Assembly (NCBI RefSeq): GCF_036850765.1
Contig: NC_089490.1
Coordinates: forward strand, 292,436,982-292,500,981
Length of the DNA: 64,000 nucleotides
Source: Saccopteryx bilineata
Lineage: Eukaryota > Chordata > Mammalia > Chiroptera > Emballonuridae
Reading direction: 5' to 3'
Below the pieces are notes generated by a model. It saw only the letters and a program-made list of their open reading frames with translations, was not told the DNA's origin and did no database searches. The position numbers and the translations under genes were made by a program. Of the stretch, positions 24,893 through 36,695 are shown piece by piece (position 1 is the first letter of the stretch; every line of letters starts with the position of its first letter).

Positions 24893-25209
24893 ACACAGGG
24901 AGAGAGTCAGAGAGAGGAATAGATAGGGACAGACAGACAAGAACGGAGAGAGATGAGAAGCATAATTACTAGTTTTTCATTGCAACACCTTAGTTGTTCA
25001 TTGATTGCTTTCCCATATGTGTCTTGACAATGGTGCTACAGCAGAACCAGTAACCCCTTGCTCGAGCCAGCATGCTTGGGTCCAAGCTGGTGAGTCTTGC
25101 TGAAACCAGATGAGCCCACGCTCAAGCTGGCTACCTTGGGGTTTTGAACCTGGGTCCTCTGCATCTCAGTCCAATGCTCTATTCACTGCACCACCGCCTG
25201 GTCATGCAT
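24861..25209 (-). mobile_element. Type B SINE next to the L1-1 5' end
   Basis: Minus strand with a B-type body, a (TTTA)n tail on the plus strand (24861-24887) and a head ending cgcctggtcatgca. The perfect 13-bp duplication tgatttaattctt (24848-24860 and 25210-25222) fixes the ends. Confidence 0.95.
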
Positions 25210-25222
25210 TGATTTAATTCTT

Positions 25223-25562
25223 AAACAGCTTTTCTTACTCCTCTATGTATTTTTTATAATTCATACAGAAAGTACTCTTATCTTGTCTTCATATGGTTAT
25301 TTCCTGAGTATCATAATATTTATTAGAGCTCTCCAAATAATGGCATCATTTTCTATTGGATTCAACAATAAGCTACAGTGTGAATATTATAGAATACTAG
25401 GATTAATTTCATATTTCCTCACATTTGAATTTTATTGTATCTTGTGATAATAGGATTAAGAAGTAACGTTATAGGACTGTATCTAGAAGGATAGCAATTT
25501 AACAAAAATATTATTATGAAATGTGTTCATTTAAAAAATTTAAGTTTAAATATGACAGATAT
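25223..25562. other. Unclassified DNA
   Basis: No gene or repeat recognised. Confidence 0.5.
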
Positions 25563-26925
25563 TTGTTAAAGAGACTGTCTTTACTCCATTGTATGTAATT
25601 ACCTCCTTTGTCAAATATTAATTGTTCATAAAGAAAATTGGACAGCTACCTGCAAAAAAACATAACACTAGACCACCAAGTTACACCATTCACAAAAATA
25701 AACTCAAAATGGATAAATGACTTAAACATAAGTTGTGAAACTATAAGCATCCTAGAAGAAAACATAGGCAATAAGCTCTCCGACATCAGTCGCAGGAATA
25801 TATTTGCTGATTTATTTCCATGGGCAATGGAAATTAAAGACAGGATAAACAAATAGGACTATATCAAACTAAACAAATTTGCACAGCTAAAGACAATAAG
25901 AACAGAATAAAAAGACAAACTACTACACAATGGAAGAACATATTCGACAATACATCTGATAAGGGGTTAATAACCAAAATTTATTAAAAAAACTTGTAAA
26001 ACTCAACACCACGAAGACATACAATCCAATCTAAAAATGGGCAAAAGAAATGAATAGACACTTCTCCAAAGAGGACATGATGGCCAATAAGCAGATGAAA
26101 AATGCTCAACATCACTAATCATTAGAGAAATGCAAATTAAAACCACAGTGAGATATCACCTTACACCAGTCAGAATGGTGCTCATTAACAAAACGACACA
26201 TAATAAGTGCTGACAAAGATGTGGAGAAACGGGAACCCTCCTGCACTGCTGGTGGGAATGCGGACTGGTGCAGCCACTGTGGAAAACAGTATGGACATTC
26301 CTCAAAAAATTAAAAATGGAACTGCTTTTTGAACCAGCCATCCTATTCTTAGGAATATATCCCCAGAACACTACATCACTGATTCAAAAAAAGAAATGCA
26401 TCCCCATGTTTTTGGCAGCACTTTTTATAATAGCAAAGATCTGGAAACAGCCAAAGTGTCCTTCAGTGGATGTGTGGATTAAAAAGCTGTGGTAAATATA
26501 CCCAATGGAATACTATGGGTTTATGACAAAAAAAGGAAATCTTACCTTTTGCAACAACATGGATGGACCTGGAAACTATTATGTTAAGTGAAATAAGCAA
26601 GGCAGAGAAAGAAAAATATTATATGACCTCATTCATTTGAGGAATCCAATGAACAGTGTGAATTGATTAATGGAATAGAGACAGAGGCAGGTTCAAAGGG
26701 TCCAGAGGGAAAGGGGATGATAGGAAGGGATCAGAAAAGGGAAAGAGATTAGTGAAATTATACATACAAAACAATGTTAAAGAGAGCAGAAAAGCAAGTT
26801 CTGGAGGGAAAGGGGGAGGGATTTGTGGATGGGGGGAAAGGGGATGTTGTGGGGAACATGATGTAGGGGGATGCATTTGGGGGGACACTAGAATCTATGT
26901 AAACACAATAAATTTAAAAATATAT
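25563..26925 (+). mobile_element. 5'-truncated L1 with inverted 5' piece
   Basis: From about 25633 the sequence is plus-strand L1 ORF2 C-terminus and 3'UTR (gaaaattggacagctacctg onwards), with a G-rich 3'UTR (26800-26885) and an A-rich end. The 66 or so bases before it (25563-25628) are also L1, but in the opposite orientation, and they cover the ORF2 sequence lying just upstream in L1 order. This is the signature of twin priming. ORF2 pieces (25638-25856, 26268-26495) are broken. Confidence 0.88.
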
Positions 26926-26930
26926 GACAT

Positions 26931-27832
26931 AGAAGATGGCAGCGGAGTAGGCGGACACACAGACGCCCAGCTCCCAACACCAAACTGGAATACAAATCAA
27001 TTTAGGAAAAATCAGCATGAAAAACCAACACTGAACTGCAAGAACAGCTCTCAAAAACCAAGGAGCAAAGAGGAAGCCACAATAATCCTGGTAAGGAGTG
27101 CCTGAATCTCCTCTGCTTACAGAAATGGAGGGGGGGAGGTGAGGCTGAGAGCCCAGAGAGGATTTCACAGAGGAAAAAGAGCAGAAACTACTGCTCAGAG
27201 CCACTTACCTGGAGACCAGGGAGCAAGGTGGGTTGAAAAGACCAGCTTATCTCCCAAGTGGAAAGGACAAAAAGAGGGACAGACTGTGAGGGGCTAAGGT
27301 ATGCAAGAAACGAAATAAAAAAGCTGACTCATTCATGCTGGAGGCGGCCATAGCTGGGGGAGGGACTGAACCTTTCACAAAACAGAGCTGAAGTGCTTCT
27401 GGATCAGAGATCTCTGGGCATCTATCCAGCTCCAATCAGCGTAACAAGACACAGCTGAAAACAAGAAGTGGGGAGGAGGGGCAGTAACTCAGGTCTCCAT
27501 GGAGATCTGAGATACACCTCCCCCTACTGAAGCTGAGAAAAAACCCTGCCCCCAGTGAGATTAGTTGGTGGAAGAGACCTTCAGCGTCTCAGGTTACACC
27601 CACAGCATTCCTGGTTACTGTTTCAAGGAAGCCCCCTGCTGAGATCAGTTAACAAGACTATCACCTGTTAAAAAAACAAACAAATCAAGACTTCAAAGCT
27701 GCCCAAATCCAAAAGTGGATTACAAATAATAGCTGATACCAACCCAAGAAGACCTAGAAATAACACAACTGAAAACTGGAGGCAGACAACACCAAGCCTA
27801 GACTCAAACAACTCTACAAATAAAACACCATT
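26931..27832 (+). promoter_or_regulatory. L1-2 5'UTR
   Basis: Starts agaagatggcagcggagtag, with an AAGATGGC YY1-like core within the first 12 bases, a common L1 promoter feature. The roughly 900-bp sequence is purine-rich and shows no visible similarity to the 1.35-kb L1-1 leader beyond the AAGATGG motif. Confidence 0.8.
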
Positions 27833-28745
27833 ATGAGAAGACAAAGGAGTGCAACCCAAATGAAACCACAAGAGACACCTTTGAGAGATGAGCTGAGTGA
27901 TATGGAAATAATCAAACTTCCAGATGCAGAGTTCAAAATAATGATTGTAAGGGTGCTTAGGCATCTTAGAACAACAATGGAGGGGCAGTTTGAAAACCTA
28001 AATAAAGAAAAGCAAGTATAAAAAAGGATATGGAAATATTAAAAAGGAATCAGTCAGAGATGACAAATACAATATCAGAAATGAAGACCACAATGGAAGG
28101 AATTAAAAATAGGATGGATACAGCTGAGGATCGAATCAGTGAGTGGGAGGACAACTGGAATGAAGGCATGAAAGCAGAGAAGAAAAGAGAAAGAGACTCA
28201 AAAAGTCAGAGGAAACACTTAGAGAGCTCTGTGACAACATGAAGAGAAATAACATCCGCATCATAGGGGTTCCTGAAGAAGAAGAAAAAGAACAAGGGAT
28301 AGAGACTTTGTTCAATCATATCATAACTGAAAACTTCCCTAAATTAATGCAAGAGAAACTCTCACAAGTCCAAGAAGCACAGAGAACTCCATTAAAGAGA
28401 AACCCAAAGAAACCTACACCAAGACACATCATAATTAAAATACCAAAGCTAAGCGATAAAGAGAAAATATTAAAAGCTGCAAGAGAAAAAAAAGTTATCA
28501 CCTACAAAGGAGCCCCCATAAGGATGACATCCGACTTCTCAACAGAAACACTTGAGGCCAGAAGGGAATGGCAAGAAATATTCAAAGTAATGCAGAACAA
28601 GAACCTACAACCAAGACTACTTTATCCAGCAAGGCTATCATTTAAAATCAAAGGAGAAATAAAAAGCTTCCCAGACAAAAAACAACTCAAGGAATTCATT
28701 ACAACCAAACCAACGCTGCAAGAAATGTTAAGGGGCCTGTTGTAA
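27833..28745 (+). pseudogene. L1-2 ORF1, split by two frameshifts
   Basis: ORF1 product of L1, a trimeric RNA-binding chaperone. Three pieces in three frames: 27833-28021 (N-terminus, including LPDAEFKIMIVRVLRHLRTT), 28030-28242 (coiled coil, MDTAEDRISEWEDNWNEG) and 28239-28745 (168 codons). The last holds the whole RRM and C-terminal domain (NIRIIGVPEEEE, then SDFSTETLEARREWQEIF and LLYPARLSF). Restoring the protein would take two frame changes, so it is dead, though recently so. The N-terminus differs from L1-1 before the shared DAEFKIM block. Confidence 0.93.
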
Positions 28746-28804
28746 ACAGATCAAAGTTGAAAAAGAATATAGCAAAAAAAAGGAATACACCTTTAAAGAA
28801 GAAA

Positions 28805-31800
28805 ATGGCAATAAACAACTATATATCAATAATAACCTTAAATGTAAATGGATTAAATGATCCAATCAAAAAACATAGGGTAGCTGTGTGGATAAGAAAA
28901 CAGGACCCATACATATGTTGTCTACAAGAGACACACCTTAGAACAAAAGACACACATAGATTGAAGGTAAAAGGATGGAAAAAAAACATTTCATGCAAAC
29001 GGAAATGAAAAAAAAGCTGGGGTAGCAATACTTATATCAGACAAATTGGACTTTAAAACAAAGGATATAGTAAGAGATAAAAAGGCTACTACATAATGAT
29101 AAAGGGAGTAATCCAACAGGAAGATATAACTATTATAAATATCTATGCACCTAATATAGGAGCACCCAAATATATAAAACAGACTTTGATGGACTTAAAG
29201 GGCGAGATCAACAGCAATACTATAATAGTAGGGGATTTCAATACTCCACTAACATCACTAGATAGATCCTCAAGAAAGAAAATTAACAAAGAAACAGCAG
29301 ACTTATTGGAAACACTAGATCAACTCGATTTAATAGATATCTTCAGATCCTTTCACCCTAAAGCAACAGAATATACATTCTTTTCAAGTGCTCATGGTAC
29401 ATTCTCTAGGATAGACCACATGTTAGGGCACAAAAGTGCTCTCAACAAATTTAAGAAGACTGAAATCATATCAAGCACTTTCTCCGATCACAACGGCATG
29501 AAACTAGAAATGAATCAGCAGAAAAGCTCAAAAATTCTCAAACACATGGAAACTAAATAGCAGGGTGTTAAATAATGAATGGATTAAGAATGAGAGCAAA
29601 GAAGAAATAAAAAAATTCCTAGAAACGAATGACAATGAGCATACAACAACTCAAAATTTATGGGACACAGTGAAAGTAGTGCTGAGAGGGAAGTTCATAG
29701 CACTACAGGCACACTTTCAGAAGCTAGAGAAAACTCAAATAAACAACTTAACCCTGCATCTAAAATAATTAAAAAAAGAACAGTAAGTAAAGCCCAAATG
29801 TAGTAGAAGGAAGGAAATAATAAAGATCAGAGTGGAAATAAATGACATAGAGGCTAAAGAAACAATACAGAGGATCAATGAAACTAGGAGCTGGTTCTTT
29901 GAAAAGGTAAACAAGATTGATGAACCTATAAGTAGACTCACCAAGAAAAAGAGAGAGAGGACTCAAATAAATAAAATTAGAAATGAGAGAGGAGAAATAA
30001 CAACTGACACAACAGAAATACAAAATATTGTAAGAAAATACTATGAAGAACTGTATGCCAATAAACTAGACAACCTAGATGAAATGGACAAATTCCTTGA
30101 AACATATAATCTTCCAAAAATCAATCTGGAAGAATCAGAAAACCTGAACAGACCGATTACACCAAATGAGATGGAAACAGTTATCAAAAAACTCCCAACA
30201 AAGAAAAGTCCAGGGCCCGATGGCTTCACAATGGAATTCTACCAAATATTCAAAGAAGAAATAACTACTATCCTTCTCAAACTATTTCAAAAAATTCAAG
30301 AGGAAGGAAGACTTCCAAGCTCCTTTTAGGAGGCGAGCATAATTCTGATTCCAAAACCAGGCAAAGACAACACAAAGAAAAAAAATTATAGGCCAATATC
30401 TCTGATGAATATAGATGCTAAAATCCTCAACAAAATATTAGCAAACCAGATCCAGGAATATATGGAAAAAATCATACACCATGATCAAGTAGGATTTATT
30501 CTGGGGAGGCAAGGCTGGTACAATATTCGTAAATCAATCAATGTGATTCATCACATAAACAAAAAGAAGGAGAAAAACCATATGATAATTTCAATAGATG
30601 CAGAAAAAGCATTTGATAAAATCCAGCACCCATTCATGATCAAAACTCTCAGCAAAGTGGGAATACAGGGAACATACCTCAACATGATAAAAGCCATCTA
30701 TGAGAAACCCACAGCCAACATCATACTCAATGGGAAAAAATTAAAAGCAATACCCTTAAGATCAGGAACAAGGCAGGGGTGCCCCCTTTCACCATTCTTA
30801 TTTAACATAGTCCTGGAAGTCCTAGCCACAGCAATCAGACAAGAAGAAGAAATAAAAGGCATTCAAGTTGGAAAAGAAGAAGTAAAACTATCATTATTTG
30901 CAGATGATATGATATTGTATATAGAAAACCCTAAAGTCTCAGTCAAAAAACTACTGGACCTGATAAATAAATTCAGCAAAGTGGCAGGATATAAAATCAA
31001 TACTCAGAAATCAGAAGCATTTTTATACACCAACAATGAACAGTCAGAAAGAGAAATTAAGGAAACAATCCCCTTCACTATTACAACCAAAAAAATAAAG
31101 TACCTAGGAGTAAACTTAACCAAGGAGACTAAAGACTTGTACTCGGAAAATTACAAAGCATTGATAAAAGAAATCAAGGAAGATACAAACAAGTGGAAGC
31201 ATATACCGTGCTCATGGTTAGGAAGAATAAACATCATTAAAATGTCTATATTACCCAAAGCAATCTATAAATTCAATGCAATACCAATTAAAATACCAAT
31301 GACATACTTCAAAGATATAGAACACATATTCCAAAAATTTATATGGAACCAAAAGAGGACTCAAATAGCCTCAGCAATCTTAAAAAAGAAGAATAAAGTG
31401 GGAGGTATCACACTTCCTGATATCAAGTTATACTACAAGGCCGTTGTACTCAAAACAGTCTGGTACTGGCATAAGAACAGGCATATAGATCAATGGAACA
31501 GAACAGAGAACCCAGAAATAAACCCACAGTTCTATGGACAACTGATATTTGACAAAGGAGGTAAGGAAATACAATGGAGTAAAGACAGCCTCTTTAACAA
31601 ATGGTGTTGGGAAAATTGGACAGCTACCTGCAAAAAAATGAAACTAGATCACCAGCTTACACCACTCACAAAAATAAACTCAAAATGACTAAAAGACTTA
31701 AATGTAGACCGTGAAACCATAAGCATCTTAGAAGAAAACATAGGCAGTAAGCTCTCGGACATCTCTTGGAGCAATATATTTGCTGATTTATCCCCACGGG

Positions 31801-32630
31801 GAAGTGAAATAAAAGACAGGATAAACAAATGGGACTATATCAAACTAAAAAGCTTTTGCACAGCTAAAGACAACAAGAACAGAATAAAAAGACAAACTAC
31901 ACAATGGGAGAACATATTTGACAATACGTCTGATAAGGGGTTAATAACCAAAATTTATAAAGAACTTGTAAAACTCAACACCAGGAAGACAAACAACCCA
32001 ATCCAAAAATGGGCAAAAGAGATGAATAGACACTTCTCCAAAGAGGACATACAGATGGCCAATAGGCATATGAAAAAATGCTCAACAACAGTAATCATTA
32101 GAGAAATGCAAATTAAAACCACAATGAGATATCACCTCACACCAGTCAGAATGGCGCTTATCAACAAAACAACACAGAATAAGTGCTGGCGAGGATGTGG
32201 AGAAAAGGGAACCCTCCTACACTGCTGGTGAGAATGCAGACTGATGCAGCCACTGTGGAAAACAGTATGGAGATTCCTCAAAAATCTGAAAATTGAACTG
32301 CCTTTTGACCCAGCTATCCCACTTTTAGGAATATACCCCAAGGACACCATAGAACGGCTCGAAAAGGAGAAATGCACCCCCATGTTTGTGGCAGCATTGT
32401 TCACAATAGCGAAGATCTGGAAACAGCCCAAGTGTCCGGCAGAGGATGAGTGGATTAAAAAGCTTTGGTACATATATACTATGGAATACTACTCAGCCAT
32501 AAGAAATGATGACATCGGATCATTTACAATAACATGGATGGACCTTGACAACATTATATGGAGTGAAATAAGTAAATCAGAAAAAAAAAAAAAAAAAACT
32601 AAGATGAATCCATACATAGAAGGGACATAA
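28805..32630 (+). pseudogene. L1-2 ORF2 (endonuclease/reverse transcriptase), nearly intact RT
   Basis: The likely start is the ATG at 28805 (MAINNYISIITLNVNGLND). An earlier in-frame ATG at 28757 adds 16 residues. The endonuclease carries QETHL, GDFN and SDH motifs, but the frame is broken near 29008-29096 and shifts again near 29560. The reverse transcriptase is open for 427 codons (30405-31688), with motif [12 protein letters not shown], motif B RQGCPLSP and motif C LFADDMIL complete. The C-terminal Cys domain ([15 protein letters not shown]) ends at a stop at 32229-32231, where the related copy at 54565 reads on. A final piece (32244-32630) finishes the protein. Dead overall. Confidence 0.95.
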
Positions 32631-32903
32631 AAATGAGACTCAGAGACATGAACAAGAATGTGATGGCAACAGGGGTGGGAGGTTGGGGGAGGGGGGAGGG
32701 GGTGAAGAAGGAGAGAGGGGTTAGGGGAGGGGAGGGGCACAAAGAAAACCAGATAGAAGGTGACAGAAGACAATTTAACTTTGGGGGAGGGGTATACAGC
32801 ACAATCAAATGTCAAAATAATCTAGAGATATTTTCTCTCAACATATGTACCCTGATTTATCAATGTCACTGCATTAAATTTAATAAAAAATATATATGAC
32901 ATA

Positions 32904-33552
32904 TTTTTTTCTTAGATTTTTAAGTATCATGTAACATTTCTAAATATTTGTTATCATCTTGTATAAGAACAACAGAATAAGAATGATATTAATGCAACTT
33001 TAAGAGGGTTGTCATCATCACCACATTGTACTGGTTACTCTTCTCATAGAACTATAGAAAAATTCAATTTAACATCTTTCATAATGACCAGCTATATTTT
33101 TTTATAGCTAGTCAGTTTATACAATGGAAGACATTTTATTTTTCTAAGGAAACTCTTTAGAGAACCTCAAATAATATTTTTATATGGTAAATGAGCAGTA
33201 GTTATATGTCACCCATTACAGCTTCACATTCCTAATTCTGATGACACTAACAGTTACTTTTCTACTTCAGTAACTTGAGGTTATGGTTTACTATGTTCAT
33301 TTAACAGAGAATATTCTGAACCAAAGTATAAGTTTTCACTGAAAGGGTAAAACCAAACAAATAAAATGAATCAAAATGACTGGCCAAAAATTTTCTACTA
33401 TGAAAAATTACTTCAACACAAGCCCAAATAGAATCTATGTTCATAATTTGTATAGAAAGTGCAGTTTAAAAATATTCTATTTTATCAAATGTAACTTTTT
33501 CATATTCTTCACATTCTCATTGTATAGTGCCAGTGAAAACTATATATGTGAT

Positions 33553-33600
<48 letters not shown>

Positions 33601-33634
33601 TTGTCCCTTTTTGGAAAAAAAATATTATACTTGA
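32904..33634. other. Unclassified DNA with a (TA)n tract
   Basis: No gene or repeat family recognised. A (TA)n/(CATA)n microsatellite lies at 33541-33598. The 122-codon frame at 33376-33744 runs through it and into a SINE, and is not a gene. Confidence 0.5.
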
Positions 33635-33643
33635 TATTACTTT

Positions 33644-34024
33644 CTATTATTATTATTATTTTATTTAGTGAGAGGAGGGGAGGCAGAGACAGACTCTCAT
33701 GCTCCCCGATCAGGATTCCCCCGCTCCTTCAGCAAGCTCACTAGGGGGTGATGCTCTGCCCATGGCATTGCTCCGTTGCTCAGCAACTGATTTCTTCTTA
33801 GCACCTAAGGCTGAAGCCATGCTGCCATTCTTAACACCTGAGGCCAACTTGCTCCAATTAAGCCAGGGCTGCAGGAGAAGAGATAAATAAAGAGAGAGAA
33901 GCGGGAGGGGGTTGGGTGGAGAAGCATATATATGCTTTTCCTGTGTACCCTGACCTGGAATTGAATCCAGGACATCCACATGCTGGGCTGATACTTTACC
34001 ACTAAGCCAAATGGCCAGGGTAGT
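33644..34024 (-). mobile_element. Type A SINE, older
   Basis: Minus strand with the type A body and a decayed head (aagccaaatggccaggg at 34003-34019). The tail is (ATT)n-rich at 33644-33664. The duplication tattacttt (33635-33643 and 34025-34033) flanks it. Confidence 0.88.
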
Positions 34025-34033
34025 TATTACTTT

Positions 34034-34404
34034 TTCTGAAACATTAAAATTCTACCTATTCATCTATCTGTATCTATATTATTATTGTTATTATTATTCT
34101 AAAGTATTATAGCAAGTGATTTAATTTAATCAACATAGGAAGTTATCTGGAGATTACTTCTACGAGAAGAAAAACAAAAATCAAAAGTGACTATTTTCTA
34201 AATGTTTTAGAAATGTAAAACTTCAATGTATTTATTTTTTAATGCTTTTAAGAGAGATAAATTGCCACTTAATTTACAAAACACTAATAATTTTACATAT
34301 GATATAGTTGAAGTCAGTCAAAAACAAGTACTACTAGAGAATATTGAGATGAGCACATAACTTAGTCACATATTTTATTGTGTGAGTTAAGCAGTGTCCC
34401 TTTA
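34034..34404. other. Unclassified DNA
   Basis: An (ATT)n-like run at 34077-34100. Nothing else recognised. Confidence 0.5.
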
Positions 34405-34640
34405 ATGCTTATTATATCTTAGGTACTGGTGTAAGCACATTGTATTTTCCCATCAGCCATGTTAGAGATGAGCTATTATTTTCTCTTATACTCCTACTTG
34501 AGAAATTATTGCACAGAGGTTAGCATCTTGCCCAAGGTCATACAATTTATAAGTGGTAGAGAAGAGGTTTGAACACAGGGTATCTAACGCCAAATAAGTT
34601 TTTTTCACTGCTAAACAATTACTACCTCTTTCTATAGCAA
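34405..34640 (-). mobile_element. MIR SINE
   Basis: An almost complete antisense MIR: ggtactggtgtaagcacatt, then gcacagaggttagcatcttg, cccaaggtcatacaatttat and gaggtttgaacacaggg, in the right order. The tRNA-related head is at the right end. Well preserved for such an old family. Confidence 0.85.
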
Positions 34641-34724
34641 CAGTGTAGAAAGAGGCGTGTCACTTATTTACCAAACCAAAAGCTTCAAATGCACATCTCA
34701 AAGTCAGTACAACAAAAATAATTC

Positions 34725-34800
34725 TTATTATCTCATTTATTAAACATTTATTTAGCACTTAGTCTGCGGTAAGAACTATAACGAGCACCAAGAACTATAA
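34725..34800 (-). mobile_element. Possible L2/MIR 3'-end scrap
   Basis: The stretch tctcatttattaaacattta followed by tttagcacttagtctgcggt resembles the antisense 3' end shared by L2 and MIR. Short and diverged. Confidence 0.4.
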
Positions 34801-35379
34801 TACTTATGTTAGGTCCTCATAAAACCTAAGTTTTTGAGATTATTCTCTAGTTTATGTTCATCAGAAGCACTGTCCTGATTGTACTATTCCCATTCTAATT
34901 TTATCTGTTATCATCAGGGGAACCTGGAAAAGCCTGGCACAATAGTATTTATCTTTAAATCACCTTCTACAATGACAGAGTCACAGTGGTGACAAAATTT
35001 ACAAACTGATCAATAACAATTCAAGGCTACAGATGGATTCAGATATTGTTTGGCATCCTTTTTATAGAAGTGAATTTCTCATTTTGCTTAATTATATTGG
35101 ACTCTACCAGAATCCTTTGGTACATGGAAATATATCAAGGAGAAGCTGAACATTAAGGATTTTATAACTCACCTTAAACTTTAACTAGAAGGATTTTCTA
35201 CCTCATTTCCAAGATTTTTGGAAGGTAGAAACAACAACACACCCCCCACAAAGAAAAAAAATATATCTTCTTTTATTTATGATATTTTTGTTTAATTTTT
35301 AAGGTCTCAGGATCTGCTTTTTCCTTTATATTTATAAGCAATATAATAGGTACTTTAGCTATTTTTTAAAACCCACATG
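34801..35379. other. Unclassified DNA
   Basis: No gene or repeat recognised. Confidence 0.5.
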
Positions 35380-35605
35380 GAATAAACATGGATGGCTAAA
35401 AATCTTAGAGATTGATTAAACTATACTTTAAGAAAAGAAGTCAATCGTAGGGGGGTATAGGGTGACAGGTGGTGATGGATGAAAACTTGACTGGAGGGGG
35501 TGAACACACAATACAGAGCACAGAGACGTGTTGTAGAATTGAGAACCTGTATAATTAATTATATTAACCAGTGTCACGCTAATAAATTCAATTAAGATAA
35601 AAGAA
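35380..35605 (+). mobile_element. L1 3'UTR fragment of another lineage
   Basis: Contains gggtgacaggtggtgatgga, aacctgtataattaattat and ends gtgtcacgctaataaattc, like the 3'UTR terminus of an L1 lineage unlike L1-1 to L1-3. The same terminus appears in antisense at 51060 and 63130. Confidence 0.6.
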
Positions 35606-36333
35606 TATTTACATTAGCTTACAGTTAGACAAATTCATCTAACATAAAGGCTATTTTATAATAAAGTATTGACTGTCTCAATAAAAAGAAGAGTACCCTC
35701 ATTCATCTTATTTTTAACATACCAGTTAAAGAAATCTGTACTAATCTATATTTTAAATACATTAATTTATTTTTGTCTTAGTTTAATTTAACTTTTAAAT
35801 GTTAATTTTTTAGCATTATTTATATTTTGTGCTTTCTGCTTGAAAAAAATCTAGAAAATAATAGTGCATAAACATTTATCATTTTCCATGCCCCTCTACA
35901 CTACTGTGTAACTAAACTTTTGCCAAAGGAATGTGGGCAAGTTGGTATAAGAGTTTAATACTAACACTTTACTGAGAAAACAAAGCTATAAATTCTCTCA
36001 GGGCATTGAAAAATTAACATGTATTATTCCAAAGGCTACCTCTGATTAGAAGTCCAAGAATAGTATTAACATTATGGTCATACCCTTACTGCGAACAAGA
36101 ACTTCTGCCTTAGAGCATGTCATTGGTTGATCCCTGGTGTCCCTGCTACTGTTCAGCTTTCATAGGGTTTTCTGAGTTGGCAGGACATTAAATCTACTGG
36201 ATGATATGAGACAATTAGGATAAGAACTATAGTTTTAATTCAATAAACATCACCCTTTTAAAAAAAAGAAAAGACATGATTTCTTATAAATTTCTTCTCC
36301 AAAGTATAAAAACCTAATACTCAATGATATTAT
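35606..36333. other. Unclassified DNA
   Basis: No gene or repeat recognised. Confidence 0.5.
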
Positions 36334-36347
36334 AAATGTCAAAAATA

Positions 36348-36685
36348 GCCTGACTGGGCGGTGGTGCAGTGGATAGAGCGTCAGACTGGGACACAGAGAA
36401 CCCAGGTTCAAAACCCCAAGGTCACCTGCTTGAGCGCAGGCTCATCTTGCTTTGAGCAAGGCTCACCAGCTTGAGCCCAAGGTTGCTGGCTCGAGCAAGG
36501 GGTCACTCAGTCTGCTATAGCCCCCTGGTTAAGGCACACATAAGAAAGCAATCAGTGAACAACTAAGGTGCCACAACTAAATAATTGATGTTTCTCATCT
36601 CTCTCCGTTCCTGTCTGTCTGTCCCTATTTGTTCCTCTCTCTGACTCTCTCTGTCTCTGTCACAAAAACAAACAAACAAATAAGT
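36348..36685 (+). mobile_element. Type B SINE
   Basis: Complete plus-strand B SINE with head gcctgactgggcggtggtgc, box B ggttcaaaacc, the usual single set of internal units, a CT zone and a (CAAA)n tail. The duplication aaatgtcaaa (36334-36343 and 36686-36695) flanks it. Confidence 0.95.
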
Positions 36686-36695
36686 AAATGTCAAA

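Larger units (their letters stand above)
26931..32891 (+). mobile_element. Full-length L1 (L1-2), inactive but better preserved
   Basis: A complete plus-strand L1 of about 5.96 kb, inserted into the 3' end of the truncated L1. A 12-bp duplication, atatatgacata (26920-26931 and 32892-32903), flanks it. Order: 5'UTR (about 900 bp), ORF1, ORF2, G-rich 3'UTR (32670-32740) and a tail of taataaaaaat. An internal A18 run (32581-32598) replaces a few codons near the ORF2 end. Frameshifts disable both ORFs. Confidence 0.96.

Noticed and set aside
30405..31688. 427-codon reverse transcriptase frame as a functional gene
   Set aside because: It is the middle of L1-2 ORF2. The endonuclease part upstream is in another frame and there is a stop after the cysteine region.
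33376..33744. 122-codon frame
   Set aside because: It runs through a (TA)n tract encoding repeated YI/IY and ends in a SINE.
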